Positions 18,811-28,104 of a stretch of DNA of 64,000 nucleotides are shown one piece after another. Location of the stretch: NCBI RefSeq assembly GCF_016827675.1, contig NZ_JAERJA010000006.1:1-64000 (forward strand). The letters are read 5' to 3'. This DNA is from Nocardioides limicola (GTDB lineage Bacteria; Actinomycetota; Actinomycetes; Propionibacteriales; Nocardioidaceae). Made by a program: the position numbers and the translations under genes. Position 1 is the first letter of the stretch; every line of letters begins with the position of its first letter. Under the pieces are notes generated by a model. The model did no database searches, was not told the origin of the DNA, and worked only from the letters and a program-made list of their open reading frames with translations.

Positions 18811-19833
18811 ATGGCGGCGCTCGACGCGGGTGGTGTGAGGACGTGGCTGGACACAAGTGAGAGTGAGTTGAACGTGGTTTCACGTGAAACATGGGCCGTG
18901 CGGACGGCCGGAGATCGAGCCGACGAACCCACCCCGCTGGTCGATGCGAGCACTCCCCTGGCCCAGGCCGCCGAGCACTCGGTGTTGATCCGTCGCGGCT
19001 TCCAGAGTGGCAGTCCGCTGCCCCGCCCGGAACGCACTCGGGTCTTCGTGGTGGCGAACCAGAAGGGTGGCGTCGGGAAGACCACGAGCACGGTCAACCT
19101 CGCCGCCGCGCTGGCACATCTGGGCCAGCGGGTTCTGGTGATCGACCTGGACCCCCAGGGCAACGCCTCCACGGCGCTGGCCATCGAGCACCGACGCGGA
19201 GTGCCCTCGACGTACGACCTCCTGGTGGACGGGCGGCCTCTGACCGAGGTCATCCAGCCCTGCCCCGATGTGCCCGGACTGGATGTGGTCCCCTCGACGA
19301 TCGACCTGGCCGGCGCCGAGATCGAACTCGTCAGCGTGGTGGCCCGGGAGAGCCGACTGAGCAAGGCCATCGTCGCCCATCCACGCGTCGGCGGTCCCGA
19401 GGCCGGCGAGGATCGCTACGACTACGTGCTGATCGACTGCCCCCCCTCACTGGGCCTGCTCACCCTGAACGCCCTGGTGGCCGGCCAGGAGATGCTGATC
19501 CCGATCCAGGCCGAGTACTACGCCCTGGAGGGGCTGGGTCAACTGATCGAGACGGTCGAGATGGTCCGCAAGCACCTGAACCCGGCGTTGTGGGTCTCCA
19601 CCATCCTGGTCACCATGTACGACGCCCGGACCCGGCTGGCCGCCGGCGTCGCCGACGAGGTGCGTTCGCACTTCGGTGATCAGGTCCTCAAGACCACCAT
19701 CCCCCGGTCGGTGCGCGTCTCCGAGGCGCCGTCGTACGCCCAGACCGTGATGACCTACGACCCGGGTTCGCCGGGCGCACTGAGCTACCTCGAGGCAGCG
19801 CGCGAGATCGTGACCAAGGAAGGGCGCAAGTGA
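18811..19833 (+). CDS. parA: Chromosome-partitioning ATPase ParA
   Basis: This Walker-type ATPase moves ParB-parS complexes. The deviant Walker A is [20 protein letters not shown], with Walker [17 protein letters not shown] and the switch motif [11 protein letters not shown]. About 75 residues before Walker A form a variable tail that includes a second parS site read as VVSRETW. The frame is open back to GTG 18775, but the DnaA boxes lie in that part; ATG 18811, TTG 18868 and GTG 18874 are all candidate starts. I chose 18811 without a decisive ribosome site. It overlaps parB by four bases. Confidence 0.9.
   Translation: MAALDAGGVRTWLDTSESELNVVSRETWAVRTAGDRADEPTPLVDASTPLAQAAEHSVLIRRGFQSGSPLPRPERTRVFVVANQKGGVGKTTSTVNLAAALAHLGQRVLVIDLDPQGNASTALAIEHRRGVPSTYDLLVDGRPLTEVIQPCPDVPGLDVVPSTIDLAGAEIELVSVVARESRLSKAIVAHPRVGGPEAGEDRYDYVLIDCPPSLGLLTLNALVAGQEMLIPIQAEYYALEGLGQLIETVEMVRKHLNPALWVSTILVTMYDARTRLAAGVADEVRSHFGDQVLKTTIPRSVRVSEAPSYAQTVMTYDPGSPGALSYLEAAREIVTKEGRK
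18876..18891. promoter_or_regulatory. parS site 2
   Basis: GGTTTCACGTGAAACA contains the 14-bp palindromic core GTTTCACGTGAAAC (18877-18890). It lies inside the start of parA, about 800 bases from parS site 1. Confidence 0.92.
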
Positions 19834-20813
19834 GCAACAAGCAGCGAGGCCTCGGTCGTGGACTGGGCGCCCTGATCCCGACGGCGCCACCCGACTTCGA
19901 ACCGGGTGGCCCCATCGAACCGAGTGGCCCCACTGAATCGAATGCACCCCTCGGAGCGAATGGCGGCCCAGCGGTCTCCGTCGACCCGGTGACCCCTCCC
20001 CCCGCCGGAGGCGCCTTCTTCATCGAGCTCCCCGTCGGTGCGATCCGGCCCAACCCGCGTCAGCCCCGCCAGGTCTTCGAAGAGGAGGCGATGGCGGAGC
20101 TGGTGCACTCGATCTCGGAGGTCGGGCTGCTGCAACCGGTCGTGGTGCGCCCGGTCGGCGACGACTACGAACTGGTGATGGGTGAGCGGCGCTGGCGGGC
20201 CACCCAGGCCGCCGGCCTGACGATGATCCCGGCGATCGTCCGGCCCACCGACGACGACGACCTGCTGCGCGACGCGCTGCTGGAGAACCTGCACCGATCC
20301 CAGCTGAACCCGCTCGAAGAAGCCGCGGCGTACGGGCAGCTGCTGGAGGACTTCGGCTGCACCCACGAGGAGCTGGCCCAGCGGATCGGCCGCTCCCGGC
20401 CACAGATCAGCAACACGCTGCGGCTGCTCAAGCTCTCCCCCGCCGTCCAGCGCCGGGTGGCCGCCGGCGTCCTGTCCGCCGGCCACGCCCGATCGCTGCT
20501 GGCGATCGAGGACGGAGACCTGCAGGACCGGCTGGCCCAGCGGGTGGTGGCCGAGGGGATCAGCGTCCGTGGTCTCGAGGAGATCGTTGCGGTCGGTGAG
20601 CACCGCGGCAGCGGCGGGCAGCGTGGCCCCCGGAACCGGCCCAAGGCGCCGGGGCTCGACGACCTCGCCGAGCGGCTGTCGCACCGGTTGGAGACCAGGG
20701 TCAAGGTGGACCTGGGCAAGTCCAAGGGGAAGATCACGGTGGAGTTCGCCTCCCTCGACGACCTGCGCCGGATCGTCGACATCATGGATCCCCAGACGAC
20801 GCCGGAGCACTGA
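19830..20813 (+). CDS. parB: Chromosome-partitioning protein ParB (CTPase)
   Basis: This 327-residue protein binds parS and spreads as a CTP-switched clamp. The N-terminal tail is Gly/Pro-rich (1-65), then [17 protein letters not shown] and the CTP/phosphate motif GERRWRAT with [14 protein letters not shown]. The helix-turn-helix is [23 protein letters not shown], and the C-terminal dimer domain ends with VDIMDPQ. Starting GTG overlaps the parA stop. Confidence 0.96.
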   Translation: MSNKQRGLGRGLGALIPTAPPDFEPGGPIEPSGPTESNAPLGANGGPAVSVDPVTPPPAGGAFFIELPVGAIRPNPRQPRQVFEEEAMAELVHSISEVGLLQPVVVRPVGDDYELVMGERRWRATQAAGLTMIPAIVRPTDDDDLLRDALLENLHRSQLNPLEEAAAYGQLLEDFGCTHEELAQRIGRSRPQISNTLRLLKLSPAVQRRVAAGVLSAGHARSLLAIEDGDLQDRLAQRVVAEGISVRGLEEIVAVGEHRGSGGQRGPRNRPKAPGLDDLAERLSHRLETRVKVDLGKSKGKITVEFASLDDLRRIVDIMDPQTTPEH

Positions 20814-20818
20814 CCACG

Positions 20819-20856
20819 ACTTATCCATAAAGCGATAAGTAACTTTGTCGACAAAG
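20819..20856. promoter_or_regulatory. Palindromes between parB and an HTH gene
   Basis: Two AT-rich inverted repeats lie here: ACTTATC...GATAAGT (20819-20840, eight-base spacer) and the 14-bp perfect palindrome CTTTGTCGACAAAG (20843-20856). They are 20-55 bases before the ATG-encoded HTH protein, as expected of an operator. The first could alternatively be a terminator for parB. Confidence 0.5.
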
Positions 20857-20876
20857 AGCCTCGCGGGGGGTGACGG

Positions 20877-21806
20877 ATGCACCAGGAACAGCACCTGGCA
20901 CGGCAACTGTCCCCGTTCGCCGCTGCCCTGGCGGCCGCTATCCGAGCCTCCGGCAGCACCCTCGACCGGCTCAGCAGGAAGCTGGCCGCCCACGGCCACA
21001 CGGTCAGCGTCACCACGCTGAGCAACTGGCAGCGGGGGGTGGCCCACCCGCGCAGGATCGCCTCGCTGCTCGCCCTGGCCGACCTTGAGCTGCTGTTGGC
21101 CCTCGGACCCGGTGAGTTGAGCTCCCTGGTCGAGCACCACCGCCGGGGTCCGGTGGCCGAGGACGACCTCGACCGGCCGCTGGTGCCGGACCATCCCGCG
21201 CTGCAGCGACTCCGGGCCCGCGTCGGTGCGGACCGGATCGGCGGCTTCGACATCCTCGGGCTGCACGAGCACCATCGGATCGGCTCCGACCGAACCCCGG
21301 TCGGCCACCACAGCCGAATGGTCATCCGGGCGACCCGCCCCGGCGTGGACAGCCACCACTTCTTCTATCTCCCGCGCAGCGGACTCGACGGAGGTGGCCA
21401 CCGGGCGGTGGTCACCGCCGGACAGGGATGCAGCGTCGGCGAAACCTGGCAGGAACCCCCCGACCTGGCCTGTGCCGAACTCAGGTTCCCCAAAGTGCTG
21501 GGCCCGGACGAGACGCACCTGTTCGACTACTCGGTGGCGTTGGCCTACGACGACCCCCCGGTGCCCGAGTTCCGCCGCGGACTACGCAAGCCGGCCCAGC
21601 AGATGGTGCTCCAGGTGACCTTCGACCCGGACTGCACCCCGCACCGAGTGCTCGCCAGCCACTGGGAGGCTCCGGACGCGCCCCCGACCGACCTGAGCAC
21701 CCTCAGCATCGACGACGAGGGCAGCGCGCACCACGTGCTGCTGAACCCCGGGGTCGGCATCCACGGACTGCGCTGGGAATGGAACGGAACAACGGGAAAA
21801 CCTTGA
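20877..21806 (+). CDS. HTH-domain protein with unknown C-terminal region
   Basis: This 309-residue protein begins with a helix-turn-helix (LAAAIRASGSTLDRLSRKLA and VTTLSNWQRGVAHPR, residues 15-60). The remaining 230 residues contain no motif I recognise. It has two His-rich patches (LHEHHRIGSDRTPVGHHS, SHHFFYLP) and beta-rich segments. The start ATG follows palindromes that resemble an operator. It sits directly after parB, where no standard gene is expected, and is followed by a large bidirectional terminator. It may be a transcriptional regulator whose sensor domain is undescribed; this is inference. Confidence 0.7.
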   Translation: MHQEQHLARQLSPFAAALAAAIRASGSTLDRLSRKLAAHGHTVSVTTLSNWQRGVAHPRRIASLLALADLELLLALGPGELSSLVEHHRRGPVAEDDLDRPLVPDHPALQRLRARVGADRIGGFDILGLHEHHRIGSDRTPVGHHSRMVIRATRPGVDSHHFFYLPRSGLDGGGHRAVVTAGQGCSVGETWQEPPDLACAELRFPKVLGPDETHLFDYSVALAYDDPPVPEFRRGLRKPAQQMVLQVTFDPDCTPHRVLASHWEAPDAPPTDLSTLSIDDEGSAHHVLLNPGVGIHGLRWEWNGTTGKP

Positions 21807-21935
21807 CGCTGGCTCTCCCCGAGAACGCTGTGCCGTACGCCGGATCCACGCCATGATGGGGCGAGGCCGATCCGGGGGGACCGGCCGCCGGGCCGACGCC
21901 GACACGGCGCCAGCCGGCAACGCAGGTTGACGGGG

Positions 21936-21978
21936 GCTTGTTCGGCGCCCACCCGACCCGGGTGGGCACCGAACAAGC
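21936..21978. terminator. Bidirectional terminator between the HTH gene and plsC
   Basis: Two 19-base arms (GCTTGTTCGGCGCCCACCC and its near-perfect reverse GGGTGGGCACCGAACAAGC) with one mismatch enclose a five-base loop. It lies between convergent gene ends at 21806 and 21985. Confidence 0.8.
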
Positions 21979-21984
21979 GTCGCG

Positions 21985-22773
21985 CTACTTCTTCTTGCCA
22001 CCCTTCGTGTTGCCGGCCCTCTTCGCCGCCTTGCGGGCGGCCCGCTGACGCAGCTCCTCCGCGTCCAGCTCCAACGCCTGCTCCGGCGTCGGCGCCGAAC
22101 CGCCGTACGCCGCCGGCAGCCACCAGGCACCCGGAGGCTTCTCGTCCTCGGGGTACTCGGCGATGCACCGGTCCAGGAGTGCCTCCATCGCGGACTTCAA
22201 CGCGGCGGTGTCGGCGGCGGGATCCTCGCCGGTGGGATAGAGCGGCTCGCCCGTCTTGATCAGGATGGTCTTGCGCCGGGAGAAGTCCCGGGGGTGGTCC
22301 TTGGTCTGGATCCGGTGCGCCCCGAAGTGGACCATCGGGATCAACGGCACCCCCGCGTCGGCGGCGATCCGAGCCGCCCCGGACTTGAGCTCCTTGATCA
22401 TGAAGCTGCGCGAGATGGTGGCCTCGGGGTAGATGCCGACCAGCTCACCCCGCCGGCACGCCTCGGCGGCCGCACGCAACGACCCAGCCCCAGCGGCCCG
22501 GTCGACACTGATGTGCTTGAACGACCGCATCAGCAGACCGCCGACCGGGTGGTCGAACACCTCACGCTTGGCCATGAACCGGGTGTAGCGACCCTGGGTC
22601 TCCGGCGGGTAGCCGGCCATCACGAAATCCAGGTGGGAGCTGTGGTTGCAGGCGAGCACCGCACCGCCCGACCGCGGAATGTGCTCGTTGCCCTCCATCC
22701 GCACGTCGATGCCCCAGAGGCGGAACCAACTCTTCGCGGCAGCGATGACGACGGGATAGGTGAGGTCAGGCAC
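21985..22773 (-). CDS. 1-acyl-sn-glycerol-3-phosphate acyltransferase family protein
   Basis: This 262-residue membrane-associated enzyme has the acyltransferase motif NHSSHLDFV (HX4D, about 43-51), the second motif near SVDRAAGAG, and the acceptor motif GIYPEATIS (about 113-121). PlsC-type enzymes place the second fatty acid on lysophosphatidate in phospholipid synthesis. The tail after 225 is Lys/Ala-rich. GTG 22773 lies behind AAGGAG. Confidence 0.85.
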   Translation of the reverse strand: MPDLTYPVVIAAAKSWFRLWGIDVRMEGNEHIPRSGGAVLACNHSSHLDFVMAGYPPETQGRYTRFMAKREVFDHPVGGLLMRSFKHISVDRAAGAGSLRAAAEACRRGELVGIYPEATISRSFMIKELKSGAARIAADAGVPLIPMVHFGAHRIQTKDHPRDFSRRKTILIKTGEPLYPTGEDPAADTAALKSAMEALLDRCIAEYPEDEKPPGAWWLPAAYGGSAPTPEQALELDAEELRQRAARKAAKRAGNTKGGKKK

Positions 22774-22791
22774 CGGCGCTCCTTTGCTGGA

Positions 22792-23736
22792 TCAGGGCCG
22801 CGACACGGCCGCTGTGATCAGAGACCCTACGAGTTCTCCCAGGTCGAGTCCATCCGCAGCCACCGACAGCGGCACGGTCGAGGTCTCGGTGAAGCCCGGC
22901 GCCACGTTCACCTCGAGGAACCAGACCCGGCCCTCATCGTCGACGATCAGATCGGAACGCGACAGGTGTCGCAGGCCGAGCGCGGTGTGTGCGGCGACCG
23001 CCACGTCCGCGCAGGCGGTCAGCACGTCGGCCGGAAGGTCGGCCGGCACCCGGAACTCGGTGGAGCCGGCCGTGTAGCGGGCCGTGTAGTCGTAGACGCC
23101 CCCATCGGGACGGATCGAGACCACCGGCAACGCCCGCGGGCCGTCCCCGGTGTCGAAGACCGGCACGGCGACCTCGTGGCCGACCACGAACTGCTCCAGC
23201 AACGCCACGTCCCCGTAGGCGAAGGCGGCCACCATCGCCGCCGGCAGGTGCGCCGCGTCCCGGACCACCGTGCAGCCCAGTGCGGACCCGCTCCTGGCCG
23301 GCTTCACCATCAGCGGCAGGCCGAGCCGAGCGACCAGCAGCTCCATCACCGCCGCGGCGCCCAACTCCCGGAAGGTCTCGTGCGGCAGGCACACCGAAGC
23401 CGGGGTGAGCAGTCCGGCGCGCTCCACCACCGCCTTGGCCACCGGCTTGTCGAAGGCGGTCCGGCAGGCGGCCGGCACCGAGCCGACATAGGGCAGGTCG
23501 AGCAGCTCCAGCACCTCACGAACGGCGCCGTCCTCACCGGTCTCCCCGTGCAGCATCGGCACCACGCAGATCGGTCGATCCGCCCCCAGCACGGCGAGCA
23601 GCGACGCGTCCACGTCGCGCTCCTCCACGGCGTACCCGGCCGAGCGGAGCGCTTCGGCGACCCGTCGCCCGGATCGCAGCGACACGTCCCGCTCGTGTGA
23701 CAGACCGCCGGCGAGCACCAGCACCCGTCCCTCCAT
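22792..23736 (-). CDS. D-alanine--D-alanine ligase family protein
   Basis: This 314-residue ATP-grasp protein begins VLVLAGGLSHERDVSLRSGRR (the substrate loop), then has PMLHGETGEDGAV, SGSALGCTVV and the C-terminal substrate site FLEVNVAPGFTETSTVPLS. The family joins two D-alanines for peptidoglycan. The canonical C-terminal pattern NTxPG is NVAPG here and the protein is at the short end of the family, so substrate preference is uncertain. The start is ATG 23736, six bases after GAGGAG, and not the ATG at 23742. Confidence 0.82.
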   Translation of the reverse strand: MEGRVLVLAGGLSHERDVSLRSGRRVAEALRSAGYAVEERDVDASLLAVLGADRPICVVPMLHGETGEDGAVREVLELLDLPYVGSVPAACRTAFDKPVAKAVVERAGLLTPASVCLPHETFRELGAAAVMELLVARLGLPLMVKPARSGSALGCTVVRDAAHLPAAMVAAFAYGDVALLEQFVVGHEVAVPVFDTGDGPRALPVVSIRPDGGVYDYTARYTAGSTEFRVPADLPADVLTACADVAVAAHTALGLRHLSRSDLIVDDEGRVWFLEVNVAPGFTETSTVPLSVAADGLDLGELVGSLITAAVSRP

Positions 23737-23746
23737 GGTCATCTCC

Positions 23747-25093
23747 TCAGGTCAGATCACTGCTGGGTGCGTCATAGCCGCTGCGTGGAGCCTCCAGCGA
23801 CCCGGGAAGGGCGCCGAACGTCTCCCGCAACTCCATCTCCTGCTCGAGCACCCCGGCCAGTCGGCGCACCCCTTCCCGGATCCGCTCCGGGGTGGGGTAG
23901 CAGAACGACAGGCGCATCGAGCTCGAGCCGAAGCCGTCGGCGAAGAAGGCGGTGCCCGGCACGTAGGCGACCCGGGCGGTGACCGCGCGAGGCAGCATCG
24001 CCTTCGCGTCGATCCCAGGTGGCAGCGTCAGCCACACGTAGAAGCCGCCGGAGGGCACGTTCCACTGGCAGGCGGCCGGCATCAGGTCATCCAGGGCCTG
24101 CACCATCGCATCCCGGCGGGCGCGGTACATCTCCTGGAACTGCTTGACCTGCCCCTGCCAGTCGTGGCGGGACAGGTAGGCGGAGATGGCCATCTGGCTG
24201 AACTGCGGCGGGCACAGCGTCGCCGACTCCTGAGCCAGCACCAGCTTCTCCCGCACCGCGTGCGGCGCCAACGCCCACCCGACCCGGAAGCCGGGGGCGA
24301 ACGTCTTCGAGAACGAGCCGAGGTAGATGACGCCCTCGGCCTCGTCGGCGCGCAGCGCCCGGACCGGCTCGGCGTCGAACCCGAGCAGCCCGTAGGGGTT
24401 GTCCTCCAGCACCAGGATGTCGTGGCGGCGGCAGATGTCCAGGATCTGCGGGCGGCGCTCAGCGCTGAGCGTGACACCGGCCGGGTTGTGGAAGTTCGGG
24501 ATCGTGTACAGGAACTTGATGGTGCGCCCGGACGCCTTGGTGGCCACGATGGCCTGCTCCAGCGCCTCGGGCACCAGGCCGTCGGCGTCCATCGCGGCGT
24601 GCACCACGTCGCACTCGTAGGCCTTGAAGACGCCCAGGGCGCCGACGTACGACGGGGCCTCGCAGATCACCACGTCGCCGGGATCGCAGAAGATCCGGGT
24701 GACCAGGTCGACCGCCTGCTGGGAGCCGACCGTCACCACCACGTCGTCGGGGTGCGCATCGATGCCCTCCAGCCGCATCACGCCGCAGATCTGCTCGCGC
24801 AACGCCGGCATCCCCTGGCCCGAGCCGTACTGCAGCGCGGTGGCGCCGTCGTGGGCGATCAGGTCGCTGATCGCGCTGCCGACCACGTCCAGGGGCAGCC
24901 CGGTGATGTTCGGCATGCCGCCGGCCAGGGAGACCACCTCGGGACGCGACGCCACCGAGAAGAGGGCGCGGATCTCCGACGCGGTCATGCCCTGCGTGCG
25001 CGCGGCATACCGGTCGACGTAGGAGTCGAGTCGGGTGCTGGCCTCGGCGGGCACCGGGTGGGTGCCCGAGGCGCGTGGGGTGTTTTCGGTCAT
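23747..25093 (-). CDS. PLP-dependent aminotransferase (class I/II, 2-aminoadipate type)
   Basis: This 448-residue fold-type I enzyme carries LAGGMPNITGLPLD, TVGSQQAVDLVTRIFCDPGD, the cofactor Asp/Tyr region LEDNPYGLLG and the Schiff-base lysine in SFSKTFAPGFRVGW. It resembles LysN/2-aminoadipate transaminases and MocR-like enzymes without the GntR domain. Start ATG 25093 is preferred to 25108 because of the nearby AGGCGG. It is divergent from a GNAT gene with a short shared promoter. Confidence 0.88.
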   Translation of the reverse strand: MTENTPRASGTHPVPAEASTRLDSYVDRYAARTQGMTASEIRALFSVASRPEVVSLAGGMPNITGLPLDVVGSAISDLIAHDGATALQYGSGQGMPALREQICGVMRLEGIDAHPDDVVVTVGSQQAVDLVTRIFCDPGDVVICEAPSYVGALGVFKAYECDVVHAAMDADGLVPEALEQAIVATKASGRTIKFLYTIPNFHNPAGVTLSAERRPQILDICRRHDILVLEDNPYGLLGFDAEPVRALRADEAEGVIYLGSFSKTFAPGFRVGWALAPHAVREKLVLAQESATLCPPQFSQMAISAYLSRHDWQGQVKQFQEMYRARRDAMVQALDDLMPAACQWNVPSGGFYVWLTLPPGIDAKAMLPRAVTARVAYVPGTAFFADGFGSSSMRLSFCYPTPERIREGVRRLAGVLEQEMELRETFGALPGSLEAPRSGYDAPSSDLT

Positions 25094-25165
25094 CGCACCG
25101 CCTAGCATGGCTGATGAGGGCCGATCCCGACCACTCGGGCCGCGAAGCGGACATCAGGAGCGAGG

Positions 25166-25798
25166 ATGCGGGCGCAGACACATCGGCTGACCGCCGACAC
25201 CGTGGAGTTGCTGCCGGCTGCCTGCCGCACCTGCCTGGTCTGGGAGTTGGACCCGGTACGACGCGCCCGCTGCGGCGACCACGGCGCCGAGAAGGCGCAC
25301 TGGGTCTCGGAGGTGCTGCGTGAGTGGGGTTCGTGTGGCCGGCTGGTGATGATGGACGACACAGTGATCGGCTACGCGATCTGGGCGCCCGCGTCGTACC
25401 TGCCCGGAATGGCGTCCTTCCCGACGGCGCCGGCCTCGGCGGATGCGGTGGTGCTGGCCGGGATGCGGGTGGAGCCGGAGTGGACCGGACACGGGATCGG
25501 TCGAGTGCTGATCCAGCAGATGGCCGGCGATCTGGTGCGCCGCCAGCACCGGGCGGTGGAGACCTTCGCCGACCATGACGGCCGCACCGGTCACTGCGTG
25601 CTGCCGCTGGGGTTCCTGACCGCGGTGGGGTTCCGCACCCAGCGTGACCATCCGACCCGACCGCGGATGCGGATGGACCTGAGGACCACGGTGGCCTGGC
25701 GCGACGAGGTGGAGCACGCCCTGGAGCGACTGCTCGCCGGTCTGCGGCCCGCTCCGGCAACGGAAAGGGCCGCCGCGCCTGATGCGCGACGGCCCTGA
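25166..25798 (+). CDS. GNAT-family N-acetyltransferase
   Basis: This 210-residue protein has a Cys-containing N-terminus (CRTCLVWELDP) and a GNAT core with VLAGMRVEPEWTGHGIGRVLIQ, in which VEPEWTGHGIG is the acetyl-CoA loop. The substrate is unknown. AGGAG lies five bases before ATG 25166. It ends inside a hairpin facing trxA. Confidence 0.82.
   Translation: MRAQTHRLTADTVELLPAACRTCLVWELDPVRRARCGDHGAEKAHWVSEVLREWGSCGRLVMMDDTVIGYAIWAPASYLPGMASFPTAPASADAVVLAGMRVEPEWTGHGIGRVLIQQMAGDLVRRQHRAVETFADHDGRTGHCVLPLGFLTAVGFRTQRDHPTRPRMRMDLRTTVAWRDEVEHALERLLAGLRPAPATERAAAPDARRP
25766..25796. terminator. Hairpin at the GNAT-trxA convergence
   Basis: The arms AGGGCCGCCGCGC and GCGCGACGGCCCT (one mismatch) enclose CTGAT, overlapping the last codons of the GNAT gene and facing the trxA stop at 25829. 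Confidence 0.6.
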
Positions 25799-25828
25799 CC
25801 GAGGGCGTCAGCCGGTGACGGCTGGGCC

Positions 25829-26152
25829 TCAGATGTACTCGGCGAGCTCCTTGAGCATCGCGGACTTGGGCTTGGCGCCCACGATCGTCTTGACCAGCTC
25901 GCCGCCGGAGTAGACGTTGATGGTGGGGATCGAGGTGATCCGGTAGGACGCGGGGGTCACCGGGTTCTCGTCGACGTTCATCTTGACGAAGGTGACCTTG
26001 TCACCGTGCTCCCCGGCGATCTCGTCGAGGATCGGGGCCACCTGGCGGCACGGACCGCACCATTCGGCCCAGAAGTCCACGAGGACCGGCTTGTCGGACT
26101 TGAGCACCGTCGCCTCGAAGTCGGCGTCGGACACGGCAGCGAGGTTCGCCAC
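25829..26152 (-). CDS. trxA: Thioredoxin
   Basis: This 107-residue disulfide reductase has the WAEWCGPCRQVAP active site near residue 30, the cis-proline segment ITSIPTINVY and the usual beta-alpha fold. GTG 26152, behind GGAAGGA, gives the standard MANLAAVSDADF start; the open frame extends farther but is not conserved. It is the last gene of the sigM operon and partners the adjacent trxB. Confidence 0.96.
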   Translation of the reverse strand: MANLAAVSDADFEATVLKSDKPVLVDFWAEWCGPCRQVAPILDEIAGEHGDKVTFVKMNVDENPVTPASYRITSIPTINVYSGGELVKTIVGAKPKSAMLKELAEYI

Positions 26153-26238
26153 GGTGATTCCTTCCTGTGCGGTGGATGGGGTGCAACACCGGTTCAAACA
26201 CCGGGTGGATCGTCAAGATTCCCGGGTCCCCGGGTGGA

Positions 26239-27255
26239 TCAGGCCGGCGGTGCGGCGGCGCCGACCGGCTGGGTGGCTGCCTGCGTGGCCGACTGGGCGT
26301 CCGGCTGGGTGGCCGCCAGATGGTCGAGGTCGGCCAGGTAGCGCTCGGCGTCCAGGGCGGCGGCGCAGCCGGTCCCGGCGGCGGTGATCGCCTGCCGGTA
26401 GGTGTGGTCGACCAGGTCGCCGGCGGCGAAGACGCCGGGCAGGTTGGTGGCCGTCGACGGCTGCTTGACCAGCACGTAGCCCTCGTCGTCGAGGTCGACC
26501 TGGCCGGTCAACAGCTCCGAGCGGGGGTCGTGGCCGACGGCGATGAAGAGGCCGGTGACGGCCAGGTCGCGCCGCTCCCCGGTCACGGTGTCCTTCAGGG
26601 TCACCGACTCGAGCTTGTCGGCACCGTTGATGGCGTCGACCTCGGCGTTCCAGACCAGCTCCAGCTTCGGGTCCGCGAAGGCGCGCTCGGCCATGATCTT
26701 GGAGGCCCGGAGCTCGTCGCGCCGGTGGATCAGATAGACCTTCGAGGCGAACCGGGTCAAGAAGGTGGCCTCCTCGACGGCCGAGTCCCCGCCACCGACC
26801 ACGGCGATCACCTGGTCGCGGAAGAAGAAGCCGTCGCAGGTGGCGCACCAGGAGACACCGTGCCCGGAGAGCTCGTCCTCGCCGGCGATACCCAGCTTGC
26901 GGTAGCCCGATCCCATCGCCAGGATCACCGACCGGGCGGTGTAGGTGTCGGTCTCGGTCCGGACCACCTTGACGTCGCCGGTCAGGTCGACCTCGATCAC
27001 GTCGTCGGCGACCAGTTCGGCGCCGAAGCGCTCCGCCTGGGCGCGCATCTCGTCCATCAGGTCGGGGCCCTGGATCCCGTCGCGGAACCCGGGGAAGTTC
27101 TCCACCTCGGTGGTGGTCATCAACGCGCCACCGGCGGAGACCGAGCCGGTGAAGACCAGCGGCTCCAGGCTGGCCCGAGCGGCGTACACCGCAGCGGTGT
27201 AGCCGGAGGGTCCGGAGCCGATGATGATGACGTTGCGGTCGGCCGTGTGGCCCAT
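26239..27255 (-). CDS. trxB: Thioredoxin reductase
   Basis: This 338-residue FAD/NADPH enzyme reduces TrxA. It has the FAD motif [18 protein letters not shown], the redox pair in [10 protein letters not shown], the NADPH motif [13 protein letters not shown] and the FAD-binding [18 protein letters not shown] 27255 lies six bases behind GAGGAG, which is better than the open start at 27291. The tail (about 315-338) is Ala/Gln-rich. Confidence 0.96.
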   Translation of the reverse strand: MGHTADRNVIIIGSGPSGYTAAVYAARASLEPLVFTGSVSAGGALMTTTEVENFPGFRDGIQGPDLMDEMRAQAERFGAELVADDVIEVDLTGDVKVVRTETDTYTARSVILAMGSGYRKLGIAGEDELSGHGVSWCATCDGFFFRDQVIAVVGGGDSAVEEATFLTRFASKVYLIHRRDELRASKIMAERAFADPKLELVWNAEVDAINGADKLESVTLKDTVTGERRDLAVTGLFIAVGHDPRSELLTGQVDLDDEGYVLVKQPSTATNLPGVFAAGDLVDHTYRQAITAAGTGCAAALDAERYLADLDHLAATQPDAQSATQAATQPVGAAAPPA

Positions 27256-27336
27256 GGAGCGCTCCTCGAACGAAAGGCGTGGCGTTGGCACAACCGATCG
27301 TAGGTCAGCGGCATTCCCGGGGTCGCCGGTGTCCGC

Positions 27337-28101
27337 TCAGGGGGCGGGCAGCACCGTGCTCAGCACCGGCTCCGGCTCCCCGCAGACGATCAGGTTGACC
27401 ACCTGCCCACCGTCGGTGGGCGGCAGGTACCACAACCAGCCGGGGGTGCCGTACCAACTGACGGGCACCGAGTCGCCGCGGGCGGCGGCCCGCATCTGGT
27501 CCGCGCAGGCCTTCAGTGCGTCCGCGGACATCCGCCCTTCTCTGAGGGTGCGCTGACCGGCGTCGCTGCCTGGGATCGCGGTGTGATCCTCATCGGCTTC
27601 GGGCTGGTCGGCGTACCCCTCGTCGAAGGGCGAACCTCCCAAACCCAGCGCCTGGCCGGACGAGAGGTTCACGATCTGACCGCGCAGGCGGGCGGCGTCC
27701 TCGGCGAAGGACTCCTCGGTGATCACCCAGGCGGCCTGGTAGTACTGCGGCGAGGCCGGCTCCGTGGCCCCGTCGTCGGCCTCCTCGGCGACATCGCGCT
27801 CCGCCGCCGGTGCCTCGGCGGCCGTGGTCAGCCCGTCACCTCCGGAGAGGGAGCCCCACTGGGATCCGATCCCGACCCCGGCCACCACCACCGCGGCGGC
27901 GGCGACCAGTCCGGTCATCGCGGTACGCCGGCGGCGCCGGGCGCGCAACTCGGTGACGGTGGCCACCGGCTCGGCGCCGAGGCCCGTCAGGGTCTCCTGC
28001 ATCCTGGCCAGCACCTCCGCCGGCATCGGCTCGGTATGCCGGGCCTGCGCGAGGGCGCGACGCACCAGCTCTTCGTCGGGCGTTTCGGTCACGGCATTCA
28101 C
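27337..28101 (-). CDS. Anti-sigma factor, SigM-associated (RsmA-like)
   Basis: This 254-residue protein has a cytoplasmic N-terminus (residues 1-55), one membrane helix (TAMTGLVAAAAVVVAGVGIGS, about 60-80) and an extracytoplasmic C-terminal part that is acidic and then ends VVNLIVCGEPEP. It follows sigM by three bases, just as Rv3912 follows sigM in M. tuberculosis, so it is probably the membrane anti-sigma factor that holds SigM. No HXXXCXXC zinc motif is seen in its N-terminus. Confidence 0.8.
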   Translation of the reverse strand: MNAVTETPDEELVRRALAQARHTEPMPAEVLARMQETLTGLGAEPVATVTELRARRRRRTAMTGLVAAAAVVVAGVGIGSQWGSLSGGDGLTTAAEAPAAERDVAEEADDGATEPASPQYYQAAWVITEESFAEDAARLRGQIVNLSSGQALGLGGSPFDEGYADQPEADEDHTAIPGSDAGQRTLREGRMSADALKACADQMRAAARGDSVPVSWYGTPGWLWYLPPTDGGQVVNLIVCGEPEPVLSTVLPAP

Positions 28102-28104
28102 CTC

